In this document: one piece after another, positions 34,430 through 46,190 of the stretch
Layout of the letters: each line of letters starts with the position of its first letter
Numbering within the stretch: the stretch's first letter is position 1
Assembly (NCBI GenBank): GCA_032173965.1
Contig: JAVUNC010000004.1
Coordinates: 3,486,501-3,550,500, forward strand
Length of the DNA: 64,000 nt
From: Sitta carolinensis
Lineage: Eukaryota > Chordata > Aves > Passeriformes > Sittidae
Direction: 5' to 3'
Program-made: the position numbers and the translations under genes
Notes under the pieces: model-generated
Seen by the model: only the letters and a program-made list of their open reading frames with translations
Told to the model about the DNA's origin: nothing
The model's database searches: none

Positions 34430-35488
34430 TCAGGAATCCTTTTTAGCCAGGCTGGCCTTGATCCTGCGTCGCAGGATGTAAGCTGTGATGGCACTACAGG
34501 CCACCAAGCCAAAAAAACGAGATGCAGGAGAGATAAACGGTGAAAGGCCCGTGTCTCTTCAGGAAAATCTCCTGCCTGTTCTTGTAATCCAAAAGAATGG
34601 CCTCCAGCTGTGACAGGGTACAGATGGCCAGGAAGGTGTGGAAGATCTGGTGGGCGTGGCCAACAATATCACAGGAGCCAGGGAAGTATTTCTCAGGGAC
34701 AGGGCAGGAAAAGAAATAAGCACTGATAAGGAAAAAGAGTATCTGGTATGTGTGGTACCAAGCAGCATCTTCCTCACAGCCCCCCAGGTGACACACGACC
34801 ACCCGGTGAGCCACGGGACTGATATCCAGGATGAAAGCCAGCCCTGCTGGGATCACCTGGCACATCTTCCTCATGATGGGGTAAGGCCGTCGGTACCGGT
34901 ATTTGGCGTAGCAGCAGCCGCACAGGACAGCCAGCCACAGAAAGCTGCTGCTGGCAGGAAGAAAAGCCAGAACTTGTCGTACCAGGCTTGGTCAGAGCTG
35001 TAGTAGAAATGAGCCAGGGCACTGCCATACTGGTAGATGCTGACTCCAACATAGTCCACGAAGTAGAAGGTGTAGTGGTACAGCTCCGACTTGGACTGCA
35101 GCAGGTGGGCCAAGAGGCTGCAGGTCAGGTAGGTGACAGAGGAGAGGACGAAGATGAGCAACGGCAAGGACCACGCATCCACAGGCAACTGCTCGGCCTC
35201 CACAAACGTCTTGAACCTCAGCAGCACGGCCAGCGCCGCCAGGAGATGAGTCCACACGTTGACCACCTCGTTGTGCTTCTGGAAGAGGCTGAGGAAGTAG
35301 TAGCGCCAGTCCTGGCCGGTGGGGCGGTACCCGCTGTGGATGTAGGGCTCGCGGAAGAGCTGCGGCACCTCGCACTCCTTCACCGTGCACGGCATCTTGG
35401 GCAGGCCGTCCTCCAGCAGCCGGGGCAGGCGGCTGAGGTGCTGCCCGCTGAGGGACAGCGTGCTGAGGCGCTCCAGGATGGCTGTCAT
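34430..35488 (-). CDS. PAQR8: PAQR8, membrane progestin receptor beta
   Basis: PAQR8 is a seven-pass membrane receptor of the PAQR family that binds progestins and signals rapidly, probably through G proteins. The coding region is a single exon, as in mammals: ATG at 35488 (MTAILERLSTLSLSGQHLSR), stop TGA at 34430, 352 residues against 354 in human. Conserved blocks include LEDGLPKMPCTV, GYRPTG, HNEVVNVWTHLLAALAVLLR, TCSLLAHLLQSKSEL, FYFVDYVGVSIYQYGSALAH, FILDISPVAHRV and FPGSCDIVGHAHQIFH (histidine motif). Two frame breaks cancel in length: one G missing near 34918-34919 (AGCCYAK region), and one extra T in the run at 34511-34517 before the last segment (ACSAITAYILRRRIKA...KKDS). Both look like sequence errors. 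Acceptor at 35532/35533; the 5'UTR continues in an upstream exon. Confidence 0.95.
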
Positions 35489-35532
35489 CCCGCTGCCTTC
35501 AGCCCCACACCAGGGAACGTCGTCTTCCTGCC
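35489..35532 (-). other. PAQR8: PAQR8 5'UTR part of coding exon
   Basis: CTCCCCGCAG acceptor followed by 44 bases to the ATG. Confidence 0.7.
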
Positions 35533-35635
35533 CTGCGGGGAGCAGAGAAAGAGGAAATGTTAATGGTGGTGCACGGGGGAGAAGGGCATGCTGCCATTCC
35601 CAGTGGGATTAACCATGGCACCATCGAGATGCTGG

Positions 35636-35980
35636 CCCTTACAGCACCTTCCCGTGCCTAAAGGGGTTCCAAGAGAGCTGGAGAGGGACTTGGGACAAGG
35701 GCCTGGAAGGACAGGACAAGGGAGAATGGCTCCCCACAGCCAGAGGGCAGGGATAGATGGGATGTTGGGAAGGAATTCTTCCCTGTGAAGGTGGCAAATC
35801 CCTGGCACAGGGTGCCCAGAGAAGCTGTGGTTGCCCCTGAATCCCTGGAAGCATCCAAGGCCAGGTTAGATGGGGCTTGGAGCACCTTGGGATAGTGGAA
35901 GGTGTCCCTGCCCATGGCAGGGTGATGGGTCAAGATGGTCTTTTGGGTCCCTTCTAACCCAAACCATTCCATGATTCTAT
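35636..35980 (+). mobile_element. CR1 copy in PAQR8 intron
   Basis: GTGCCTAAAGGGGTTCCAAG through CCATTCCATGATTCTATGAA. Confidence 0.88.
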
Positions 35981-36075
35981 GAATATTGTCATTTAGGGCT
36001 ACCAGATCTCCTGGAGAGTCAGAGAAGGGTCTGAGGGAGTACCAAATTCTCAGGGGTATCTGTTCCCCGACCTAA
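35981..36075. repeat. Related decayed minisatellite in PAQR8 intron
   Basis: Shares GAATATTGTC, GGTCTGAGGGAGTACCA and flanking CR1 order with 25915-26030. Confidence 0.5.
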
Positions 36076-36079
36076 ATTC

Positions 36080-37050
36080 TGCACAGAGGAGGATGGCAGA
36101 GCCCGGTCCCTGCAGGTCAGCCTGCATCAGATGGGCACAGCAATGTCACAAGGCTGCCCTTCCTCCCCACCTCCTCAGGCAGTCAGCTTGGAGCGTGTTC
36201 AGGAGCCACGAGCTGCCAGCAAGGGGCTGCAGGAAGCTGTTAGTTGCCAAGAAAGTGTCTGATGATTTATGAAGGTGATTTTTCACCCCTTACGCCAGAA
36301 CAAAATGCTCAGGGACAAAACTGGGACATAAATTACCCATCTAAGGGATAACCAGCCTGTCTGCACAGGAGTTAAGAAGGTCCCAACCCAAATCACAGAG
36401 GCTGCAAAGAAACTCAAACTTCCCTGTCCCACATCTTGCCCATGGGTTATTGTAATGAGTATGGCTGAGGGAGAAGTGGAGAAATCCACAGTCCCAAACC
36501 TGCAGCCCTCATCCCTCGACAAGTAAGAAGCATCAGGATTGAGAGCAACTGAAGAAAAAAGGTGAGGCTTCACATCCAAGCTGGCTGCAGTTTGGGTACA
36601 GCATCAGAGTTTTGGGAGCGTCCAAGGAGCCAATGCTGAGGCACTGCCAGAGAAGTCCCTGGATGCTCAGAGCAGCCAAACCCAATGCTGGGCACTCCTC
36701 TGCCTGCTGTGCTCCTTAGTAACCTCCAGACTTGCTAAGCTCTGGCTGGAAAGATTCAGATTCAGGGCACAGCAGCATCCTAATGTGTGGAGAACAACTC
36801 CTGGCATTAAATTAATTCCCAATACCCCCTGTTTCCCAATAACCTAGATACCTCTCTTCCCTGCTGGTGTTTGTGTCATACAAAATAGACACAAAATAGA
36901 GGAGAATTCATCACAAATGCCCATGTTAAACTGATGGGGCCTCACCAGACTGTGCAGGGCTGTGGTTACTTCTGTGAAACCAAAACACACACACACAGGT
37001 TTGCAGGAGCAGAATCTCTCTTAAGCTTATATGCACACAACTGGAGCTGC
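36080..37050. other. PAQR8: PAQR8 intron 1 unique sequence
   Basis: No exon or repeat recognised; ends in an A24 run at 37058-37081. Confidence 0.45.
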
Positions 37051-37184
37051 AGGTAGCAAAAAAAAAAAAAAAAAAAAAAAAGGAAACACAAATAAGTATT
37101 TTGCCTGAGTGTGGAAAACAGCCAATTTTTCTGCTGTTACATGAGATACCAGCTGTGTCCTTAGGTGAGACACCAAGAGTTTGT

Positions 37185-37290
37185 GTGGTCACCTGGTCAA
37201 GTGAAAGTGTCCTGGCCCATAGCAGGGGGCTGGAACTAGAGTAGTTTAAGATCCATTCAAACTCAAACCAGTCTGTGATTCTGTGATGGG
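37185..37290 (+). mobile_element. CR1 3' fragment
   Basis: TGTCCTGGCCCATAGCAGGG ... CAGTCTGTGATTCTGTGA. Confidence 0.75.
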
Positions 37291-38029
37291 AGACCGCTGC
37301 TAGGCTGTGATACAGAGGACAGGACAGTGTTAAAACACCAAGAGAGAGTTTCCTGAAAGCAGGGAGGTGGGACCTGGCAGTCCCAGGCTGAGACTGCGCA
37401 AAGAGCAAAGTCACAGCAGACTCTCAACCAGGTAGCAAGTTTCACTTCCTGTAGAAACTCAAAACATCTGATAAGAGACAAAACATTTTCATGTTGCTTC
37501 TGTATACTAGCAGAGGGGAGCTGTCATAATTAGGTTTTGTTTTCCAGAAAATTCTTTCTGCCCTACACTGCCTAGGCTTTCTCTCTTAGTATCTCTCAAG
37601 GCTGGAGGTTTTTTTCCTGTTTTCCACAGGGGACTTTGCCTACTGTGTTTGCTGGAGCTGCCTTAACCACAGAAGGCAAAATGGTCCCTGGAAATGCTTT
37701 TTTGGTTTCACAGATGTGTAATGCTGAAGAGAGCGCACTTGCTGGGAAGTTAATGTTGTACACACTCATAAAGACTTTGTTTCTCTCCTAAGGGTCTGCA
37801 GGATCCTGATCCTGCATGAGACATGATGGGACATGCCGTTCATTCAGCAGGTTGTGTATCCCTGTGGAGTTACATGCCAAAATTTAGGGAAGCAAGGCAA
37901 GTTTTGACTTTGGGACACTCCTATGAAGGCACGGTGTGAACAGGAGGCAACACTTGCTCTGCCCTGTTCCAATGAAGCCAGTCTGTTCTGGCTTCTTGTG
38001 GCCAATGGAGCTCATTCATAAATCATGCA

Positions 38030-38325
38030 ATCGTGGAGCGCTTCGGGATGGAAGAGATGTTAAAGATCATCTCATTCCAACCTCCTGCCATGGGCAGGGA
38101 CACCTTCCACTGTCCCAAGCTGCTCCAAGCCTCGTCCAATCTTGGACACTTCCAAGGCTGGAGCAACCACAGCTTCTCTTGGACACTTCCAGGGCTGGAG
38201 CAACCACAGCTTCTCTGTGCCATGGCCTCACCACCCTCACAGGGAAGAATTCCTTCCTGTCCATGGCAGAGGAGTTGGAACAAAATGATCTTTCTAACCC
38301 AGACCATTCTGGGATTCTATGATTC
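38030..38325. mobile_element. CR1 fold-back (minus then plus)
   Basis: Left part is antisense CR1; from about 38262 it becomes a sense CR1 end (GGAGTTGGAACAAAATGATC ... CCATTCTGGGATTCTATGAT). A 38-base piece (TTGGACACTTCCA..GCTTCTCT) is duplicated in tandem. Confidence 0.8.
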
Positions 38326-38399
38326 AATGATCATGATGGTGAGGCAGAAGAAGAAAGGACATGCTGAAGTTCCTTACATCTTGGAGAACACAGAGTAAT

Positions 38400-40310
38400 G
38401 CCAGAGTGAACCCCATCCCAACGGGAACTGTAAGCCAGCTCCAAGAGAGCACAGACCTGCAGAGAGCAGAGCCAGTGCTCATCTTCTGTGGAGAAACCTG
38501 CTGAAAACTGCACTGAAAGAGCATAGGCAACACATGGGATGGTGGCAGTTGAGCCTGGGAATAGGAATGCATGGGAATGCAGTCCATGGCCTGCCTGCTT
38601 TGCATGCTGACAGGGTGGGAGAGAGACAGGCAGCTTCTGTCCCAGGCACAGCCTGGCTCCGGCTTGCACCGCTTGTGCTCATGCCAGGATTTTGCCACAG
38701 TCTCTCATCCCCAGAGCTCAGGGCATGCAGCGAGCATTGCCTCAGAGAGCCTGGGCACTGCACATCTCCCTGACAGCACAGATTATTCCAGGCAGGCTTT
38801 CAGGGCTGGAAAATACCTATTTTAAACAGGCTGTGAGGGGCAGAGATTTTCAAAATAATAGTCCAAAATCACAAGAAACACATCTGATCCTGGGCTGAAC
38901 AGCACTAAATCAGGAACCTGCTTACTTCAAACCTTGTGATATGAGAACAAGTTGGCCGTTTCCAGCGATCATGTGATGGGACAAAGTGACGAACAATTAA
39001 CGTTAGAGAGAGAAAGAGAAAAAAAAAAAAACAAACAACAAAAAACACCAACCCAGAAACCCAAGGTCAGCACTGGCTGTTTCACTTTCACAGAGCCCCT
39101 ATTCTTTTCCCTTCACGGGGGCGTAGGAGCAGCTGAAAGCCACATTCATCGGCGGGGTGTCTCGTTGAGATTCCGTCCTCACTCCCATCTCCGGGGGATT
39201 CAGTTATTTTGGCTGCTCCCAATTAACAGCAACCAAGTATCGTTTGTTCAGGGAGGGAGCTGCAAGGCGAGAAGGAGGGCGTGGATGATGGCCAGGCTGG
39301 ATCATTACATCCACAATAAAAGCTCCCGGCACAGGAGGAGAACGATCCTGTTCCAATTTTTCTCTCCCTTTTGAAGAGGGTAATTGGAAACCCGAACTTT
39401 TTCCCAGCTCTTTTGCTTTTTGGTCACAGTCTGATGGAAGGGTTTGAATGAGAAAATTTCCTACAGAGTATGGTTGATTTTCCCACCAGTCTGGCCCCCG
39501 AGTTCACTGTCTGGGATTGAGGCTGGACCAATGTGCTAGATTTGCTTGCAGACTGGTATTCAGGCATCAGGGGTTTACACAGGCTTCCAAAAAGGCAGTA
39601 ATTCCTGGTAAACAAAGCAGGGAGGACCAGGGGTACTCAGCTTTTGGGGAAGTCTTTAATAAATGCATGGAATTTAAAACAGGAAAATAAAAGAAGTGGT
39701 TGTGGACAGCATGAAAATAACAGCAGTGGCCAACAGGCTGGTTTGGAGAGCTACAGGTGATTAATGCCTGAATTCCTCTCTTCTGGCAGTTGAGCAAAAG
39801 TCCCTGGGGGAACTCCAGGTCATTTTGAAGCTTGGGGTTTTATTGTGACCCCTTCCTACATGGGGTTAACTTTGGAGTCACAGCTCCTACTGCACCAGGA
39901 TGGCAGGGAGCAGTTCAGCTCTGGGAGAGGCTGCACCCGGGCTGCACCCCGCTCAGATATACTGATTAAGCCCCATCCCAAACCCTGTTGTCTGAAGGCT
40001 GGTCCTCCTTGAGCACAAACATCTCCTCCTGTGATTAAACCATTCTGAAATGCTGGAGAAAACTTTGAAAGACCATCCTGGGAGCCATCTCCTCTGTCCC
40101 ATCCTGCCCAGTGTTTTGGAAAGGCCCCTCCAGAACTGAGAAAATAAGAGACCATGGACTGGCTCAAGCAGCAGTTCCTGTGCAGTCTTGGTATTACCTG
40201 CTTCCTTCTCCTGCCATGCATTTAGGTGCCAACATTCCTCCAGACTGCAGCAGGAACACACAGAGCTCAGTTCCCTTCTGCAGGGAGTTACTGGAATTTA
40301 CATGGGATTT
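38400..40310. other. PAQR8: PAQR8 intron 1, mostly repeat-free
   Basis: No exon seen. The part at 39060-39400 is free of CR1 and simple repeats and might be a conserved element. Confidence 0.35.
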
Positions 40311-40314
40311 ACAA

Positions 40315-40498
40315 CTGACACAGGTCACCCAGAGAAGCTGTGGCTGCCCCTGGATCCCTAAAAGTGTCCAAGGCCAGGCTGGACGGGGCTTGGAGCAACC
40401 TGGGATAGGGGAAGGTGTCCTTGCCCATGGCAGGGGGTTGAACTGGATAAACTTTAATGTCCCTCCCAACCCAAACTACTCCGTGATTCCATGATTTG
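40315..40498 (+). mobile_element. CR1 3' fragment
   Basis: CACCCAGAGAAGCTGTGGCT through CTCCGTGATTCCATGATT. Confidence 0.87.
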
Positions 40499-40499
40499 A

Positions 40500-42940
40500 T
40501 GGTTTGTGCCAGGGACAAGCCCAGCCAGGGCAGGCAGCAGGGTGTGAAGGACTTATCTACACTCCAGCATCAGAGAAGTGAAAATCCCCACAACCAGAGA
40601 GGGGCCAGGTGCTTGGGGCTTCTGTAAACTGGGCTTACACTTCCCATCTATGAAATGAGAGTATCAGTCCACATCTGCCAGATGGAAATGAGATATTGTG
40701 CTCCTAATGCACTGGGCAGTGCTGGGACTACTTAACAGTGCATTGCACAGAAGATTTTATTTCCCTCAAGGCACTTAGGTTAGATCTACATCAGCCCAAT
40801 TCCCATTACTCCTCCAACAGGAACCTCCACAGGTTGGGATGCTCTGGAAGGTAAAAGGTGATGCCATGTAATTTGCTGAAGGGCACGACTTAAACAACCT
40901 GATCTGTTAAGAAAAATGATCAAAATAACCTCGTGGAAAATTTCAAATAAAAGAAGAGGCTCAAATTCTCCCCTCCTCTATACACACACACACAGTGTGC
41001 AGCCCAGGCAGGGTTTGTGCAAGCTTGTATCCCTCAGGAAACCAATGTCCCGTGATGCTGGGAGACGAGCCATGAAAGCCAGTGGGAGGTGGCAGGAACC
41101 CCCACGGAAGCCACGGCAGTGTCAGCTCCCCTGCAATTCCTGGCCTGGAAGCGAGCTGGGCCAGCAGCCAGCTCAGCCGTGCTGAGCAGCAAGTGCCTCT
41201 TGACATGGGCTCAGCATTGCCTGAGCTTTGGGATGGGGCCAGGGGATGAGAGCAGCGGAGCCAGCGCAGGGAACGCGGTGCTCGGAGGGCACCGAGCAAA
41301 ACAAAGCTGCTGGCAAATGCCACGTCCCTGCAGCAAAGCATCCCAACAAGGGGGGCACCCCCGAGGCCCTGTGGTGTTTGGGGGAGCAAAGCAGGGAAAT
41401 GGAACTCCAAAGTTAGGAAACCAAAGGTTGCATGAGACTGGTGGCTTTATTGTGGGAGTCCAAGCATCACGTGCGAGGCGGGGGTTGATTTTCACAACAT
41501 CAGGTTCTCAGAGATCAGCTGGGCTGGCTTGGCCATTCCTGTGCTGCTGCACCCTCAGATGGGTGGCCACACACAGACTGTCAGCCAGGAACAACTCCTG
41601 GACTGTGCTATCTCCCAAACCATGTCAGGGAATGGCACAGTTCTGCTTTGCTGTGATAGCACAGCTGCAGTTTCCTCATGCCTAACCCGCGTTTAGAGCT
41701 TGGTGATGCTACTAATAACACAGCAGAAAGAAGAAAAGAAGAAACCCACCTGCAGCACCATATAATATTCACTAATTTTGCTCACAGACCCTGGCTGAGA
41801 ATTCCCTCCTCTGGCAAATCCACTCTTTTATGAAAATTTTCTCAAGGGTGAGGTAGTATTCTGTAGCTTTTCTTCCTGATCTCACTAATCCTTTGCTGTT
41901 TGTGCTTTCCTGAGCCACTCACCACTTTCTGTTCCCACACACAACTAACACAGCACCCGATGCTTTGGGGCTGGATTTCAGGTGGCTGTGAAATCCCTGG
42001 ATGAGTACACCAGGAATCAAACTAGATTTATAGTCCCAAACTATAACTGTCAGGTTGCTGAAGTGTCAGCACACTCCTGGGCATAGTTTTGGTCTTGCCA
42101 CCCCCACCAGTCCCTGCCTGCTGTATTCAGCCGTGCAGGGATCACTGATGGACTGGGAATGACTGTTTCCAGAAACTGGACTTGTGCCAGCAAACTGCCT
42201 GGGGGTTTTCGCCCTGCACTGACTGAAAACAGAGCCTGGATTTGTCACAGCGGCATCCCACTTTCACCTCCTAAAGTTCCTTCAGCACTAATCTTCCTTC
42301 AGTGTAGATCTAGAACTGGGAACTCCTGCTAGCACAGGGAGACCTCGACAAGCCAGCCAATCTCTCCCTTCTCAGATCCATCTGCTGATGGGACAGCCCT
42401 GGAACAATCTGCCTGCGGGCAGAGCGACCAAACAAAACCGGCCGTGTGCTGTTTGTGGGTTCAAATCATCCCCACATGAACCTCTGGGCTGAGGCTGCTC
42501 AGCTTTGCTGTCATCCACAAAAACCTCGTGCACAAAAACATAACTTTTTTTTTACAGCTGTGGATTTTAGAGCTTTGGTCACTCGAAAAAAATGTATATA
42601 AATCATGCAGAGCCCTGCGGCTGCTGCGGGCAGAGAGGAGGTGCTGCCAGGGAGAGACTGCAGCCCTGTGCCAAGCCCGTGCAGCCACAAGCTCTCCTCT
42701 CCCCTGCACTGAAAGCCTTTGTCCCCATCCAGGACCTTGTCCCATTTAACCCCATGGCCTCTCCCAGCCAGGTTCTAGGTTTGCAGTGACAGAAGCGATG
42801 CCCTTCCTGGAAGAGCCAGGTGGAAATTCCCTCCACAAAAGGGATGCAGGCTGTGCTGCATTCGCTTGCTTAGAACCTCACCCAATCCCAAGGATTTGGT
42901 GGGGCTGAGAGAGTGGGAAGGAGCTGGGAGCAAGCTTCCC
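40500..42940. other. PAQR8: PAQR8 intron 1 unique sequence
   Basis: No gene, RNA or transposon recognised. Confidence 0.4.
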
Positions 42941-42944
42941 CTTC

Positions 42945-43087
42945 CTACCTGGAAGTGTCCAAGGCCAGGTTGGACAGGGCTTGGAGCAACCTGGGATAGG
43001 GGAAGGTGTCCCTGCCCATGGCAAGGAGTTGGAAGTAGATCATCTTTAATGTCCCTTCCAACCTAAACCATTCCATGATTCTGTGAA
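42945..43087 (+). mobile_element. CR1 3' fragment
   Basis: CCTGGAAGTGTCCAAGGCCA ... CCATTCCATGATTCTGTGA. Confidence 0.87.
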
Positions 43088-43799
43088 GGATGGAGCTTAT
43101 AAGACATAGCATCTGTACAGCTGCAGCCTCCAGCAGCCTCCCTGGGCATTTATTCTTCTGGAATCTACTAATGATTAATTGTTTATGCAATTAAAGGTCT
43201 GACCCCATGAGCAAGGGTTACCCCATGAACTGACAGATAAAAAATTAAGCTGGTGCCTGACTCTGGATGTGCAAGTAGCTGCAAGCTCACGCACGTGACT
43301 GGTGGGGGCACCTCCCTTGTCCCCAGCCTCGCTGGCACAGCCATCCCTCCCTGCCATCCCTCCCTGCATCCACAAGGACACAGCCCTCTGCTCGGCCACA
43401 GGCTGCGGCTGCAGCTTCAGCGTAAACAAATAAAAGCAATTAATGCCCAGGAAACAGAAAATCCAGCAGGGTACAGGGCTGTTAACCCACACCTTCCCCA
43501 GCTGCGTGGGAGGAAATGTGCAACCGTGTGGTTCGGCCTGATGAGCCCTGAGTGGGTTTCTAGGAATTGTTTGCAGCACATTTTCACCACAGCACCCCAA
43601 GGCAGGAGCACAGTCTGCTGCTAGAATTCAGAATTCATGGCTGCCTGTCCCCTCCCTGCCCTGGCTGAGGGCAAAAACAGACTTCAGACCTGCTGGGTTC
43701 ATCGTTTTTCATGACCTTTCTAAAATTTGCTTTTTTTCAACGACTGCTGCCAGGGCAGCATTACACTCACCTCATCCTAATGCCCAGCAAGCCAGCTAG

Positions 43800-43912
43800 A
43801 ATCCTAAAATGTTTTGGGTTGGAAAGGACCTTAAAGCTCATCTCATTCCAACCCCCCTGCTATGGGCAGGAAGGGACACCTTCCACTCGACCACCCAAAA
43901 TTTTTCCAACTA
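43800..43912 (-). mobile_element. CR1 3' fragment
   Basis: AATCCTAAAATGTTTTGGGT ... CACCTTCCACTCGACCACCC. Confidence 0.8.
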
Positions 43913-44200
43913 GCAATATGTAAATCATTTTCCAGCTCTGAAGCCACAATTCCACAGCATCCCACAACAAGTGCACCTCTCCATCCCAGTAAAAACCTGT
44001 GTGCCCCAGTCAAAGCCACCTAGGCACAGCTACTGGGCTGCTCCATACCCAACCCTGTTCACACCAGAGAAGAACTGGTTTGGCACCAAACAACCAACTG
44101 TTAAATGTTAACCTGAACTTATATATCTATATATATTTGTGTTCAAGAAAACCAAAACACTGTAAGACTGTCCACAGTATTTCCCTCCCCACCCCTCCAA

Positions 44201-44202
<2 letters not shown>

Positions 44203-44240
<38 letters not shown>
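44203..44240 (+). repeat. Poly(A) tract, 38 bases
   Basis: Uninterrupted A run in the PAQR8 intron; no retrogene recognised upstream. Confidence 0.95.
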
Positions 44241-44242
<2 letters not shown>

Positions 44243-44974
44243 GAGATGCTTGTGGTGTCTTCAGCCAGGAAAAAATCCAGATGGGATACAGGGGGGCCAT
44301 GACCCCGAAGCGTCCTGGAGAGGATCAGCAGGGAACAACCCTTCGGTGACCCTTTGGAGATGTGCTCCAGCTCGTGTCTGCGCAAGGAGCAGGCAGCAGC
44401 TCCAAGGCAAACACCGGGAGCTGGTTCTTCTCCCGGCTGAACTATGCATCTCCTTCCCGTGGCCTCCCCAGCTCCCCGGGTGTCAAAGTCATTCAAGGAA
44501 AATCCGCCCACAGCCATTTCAAACAAACACGGAGGAAAACCACTGCCCACCTCTCTCCTTCAGGAAGCCCTTGAGACACCGGTAACGGGGGGATTTAAGG
44601 CAAAATCAGTGTCTCCCTACTCATCCCTCCCCTCCTTATGCTCTTCCCAAGCACCCACCTGACCAGCGGACCAACCCCGGCTTGCTGAACCACAACTGTG
44701 CGGGGCACAGAGGGAAAGATCCCGCATTCCCCTCACCCCAGGAGTGTCTGCAAGCACCGGACACCGCACACCGAGCACGCTCCGCACCCATCCCGGCATC
44801 CCGCTTCCCCGGCAGGCAAAGGATGCTCCCGGCGCCGCGGAGATGCAGGAGCGGCGGTACCGGCGCGGGGCCGCCGGAGCGCACCGGGAGCTCGCTGGAG
44901 ACCCTCGGCGGGATGTCCCGGGGGGGACAGGAGGGGACGGCGGGGAGGGGATGGCCCGCAGTGTCCGCACTCAC

Positions 44975-45120
44975 CTCCCGCACTCAGTGCCGGCTCTCCC
45001 GTGCCGCACTCAGCGCTCCCAGTGCCCGCTCCCGCCGCCCCGTCCCGCCGCCCCGTCCCGCTGCCGCCGCCGCCGCCGCCTCCGGGAGCCCCCGCGGCCG
45101 CCCCGCGCATGCGCGGCGCG
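44975..45120 (-). other. PAQR8: Probable PAQR8 non-coding first exon
   Basis: A strong minus-strand donor (GCGGGAG|GTGAGTGCG, border 44975/44974) sits in the only CpG island upstream of PAQR8. Mammalian PAQR8 also has a non-coding first exon. The upstream limit is a guess. Confidence 0.5.
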
Positions 45121-45146
45121 CCCCGCCCCGGGGTGGCCCCGCGGCC

Positions 45147-45436
45147 CGAGCCCGGCCCGGGATCGAACCCGCGGCCGCCCGGCCCGGGATCGAACCCGCG
45201 GCCCCGCCCGGGATCGAACCCGCGGCCCCCGGCCCGGGATCGAACCCGCGGCCCCGCCCGGGATCGAACCCGCGGCCCGAGCCCGGCCCGGGATCGAACC
45301 CGCGACCCCCGCCCGGGATCCAACCCGCGGCCCGAGCCCGGCCCGGGATCGAACCCGCGGCCCGGCCCGGGATCCAACCGCGGCCCGAGCCGGCCGGGAT
45401 CGAACCCGCGACCCGCCCGGGATCGAACCCGCGGCC
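45147..45436 (-). repeat. Eleven-unit GC-rich minisatellite with B-box-like core
   Basis: Units of 25-32 bases hold GGGATCGAACCCGCGG (+). Nine copies have GGATCGAACC and two have GATCCAACC. On the minus strand the nine read GGTTCGATCC, matching the Pol III B-box core GWTCRANNC. Confidence 0.9.
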
Positions 45437-45512
45437 CCGCCCGCCTCCCGGCACCCGCCGGTGGGCGCGGAGGACGGGCCGCTGGGACCGCCGGGAGAGG
45501 GCTGTAAATTAC

Positions 45513-45872
45513 AGAGTCACAGAATCGTTCAGCCGGTGGTCGGTCCCCAGCCCAGAGCACTGACTGCCGCGTCCTGTCCTGCCTTGGGCACCTCCGGGGG
45601 TGGGGACTCCAGCACCTCCTGGGAAGCCCCTGCCAATGCCTGACCACCCTTCCCATGGAAAAGTTCTGCCTCACGTCCAGCCTGAACTTCCTCTGTCCGC
45701 AGCTTGAGGTTCTGTCCCTTTGTCCTGTCCCTGTTCCCTGGCAGCAGAGCCTGACCCCCACCTGGCTCCCTGCTCCTGGCAGGCAGTTGTGCAGAGCCAG
45801 AAGGTTCCCCCGAGCCTCCTTTTCTCCAGGCAGATCCCTCCAGCTCCCTCAGCTGCTCCTCATAGGATTTAC
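45513..45872 (-). mobile_element. CR1 copy beside the PAQR8 CpG island
   Basis: AGAGTCACAGAATCGTTCAG through CCTTTTCTCCAGGCAGATCC. Confidence 0.85.
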
Positions 45873-45954
45873 AAGTCACGGCAAGGTAGCTGGGGATGGG
45901 AAGGGACCTCCGGAGGTCACCTGGTTCAGCCTCGGAGGTCACTCCATGTTTAAA

Positions 45955-46190
45955 GTAAAAAATCACAGGACCAGGAGCTGTGGGCACCCACTGAGTCACA
46001 GGAGATTCCTCTGAACACCAGGAAACACTTTTTTAACGTGAGGGTGGCTAAGAACTAGCACAGGTCGCCCAGCAAGATATACCTCCATCCTTTGAGATAC
46101 TTAAAATCCATCTGGACATGCAACCTGCTCCGTGTGGCCCTAAATGAACAAGGAGGCTGGACCAGATGACTTCCACAGAGTGGGGAGGAA
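45955..46190 (+). mobile_element. CR1 3' fragment, opposite orientation
   Basis: ACAGGAGATTCCTCTGAACA ... GACCAGATGACTTCCACAGA; head-on with the copy at 45513. Confidence 0.72.

Larger units (their letters stand above)
44750..45500. promoter_or_regulatory. PAQR8 CpG-island promoter
   Basis: Very GC-rich, with (CCG)n at 45061-45081, an NRF1-like palindrome GCGCATGCGC at 45105-45114, and the B-box-like array just upstream of the putative first exon. Confidence 0.6.

Noticed and set aside
34430..35488. PAQR8 as a processed pseudogene
   Set aside because: One coding exon is normal for this gene, the acceptor and synteny are intact, and the two indels sit in homopolymers and cancel in length.
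44203..44240. A38 run as the tail of a retrocopy
   Set aside because: No coding or SINE-like sequence and no target duplication recognised upstream.
45147..45436. A tRNA gene cluster
   Set aside because: Only the T-loop/B-box-like core repeats; there is no acceptor stem, D-arm, anticodon arm or T-run terminator.
44682..45761. Frames of 150-340 aa on both strands in the PAQR8 CpG island
   Set aside because: GC-rich minisatellite without stop codons; Arg/Pro/Gly repeats, no family similarity.
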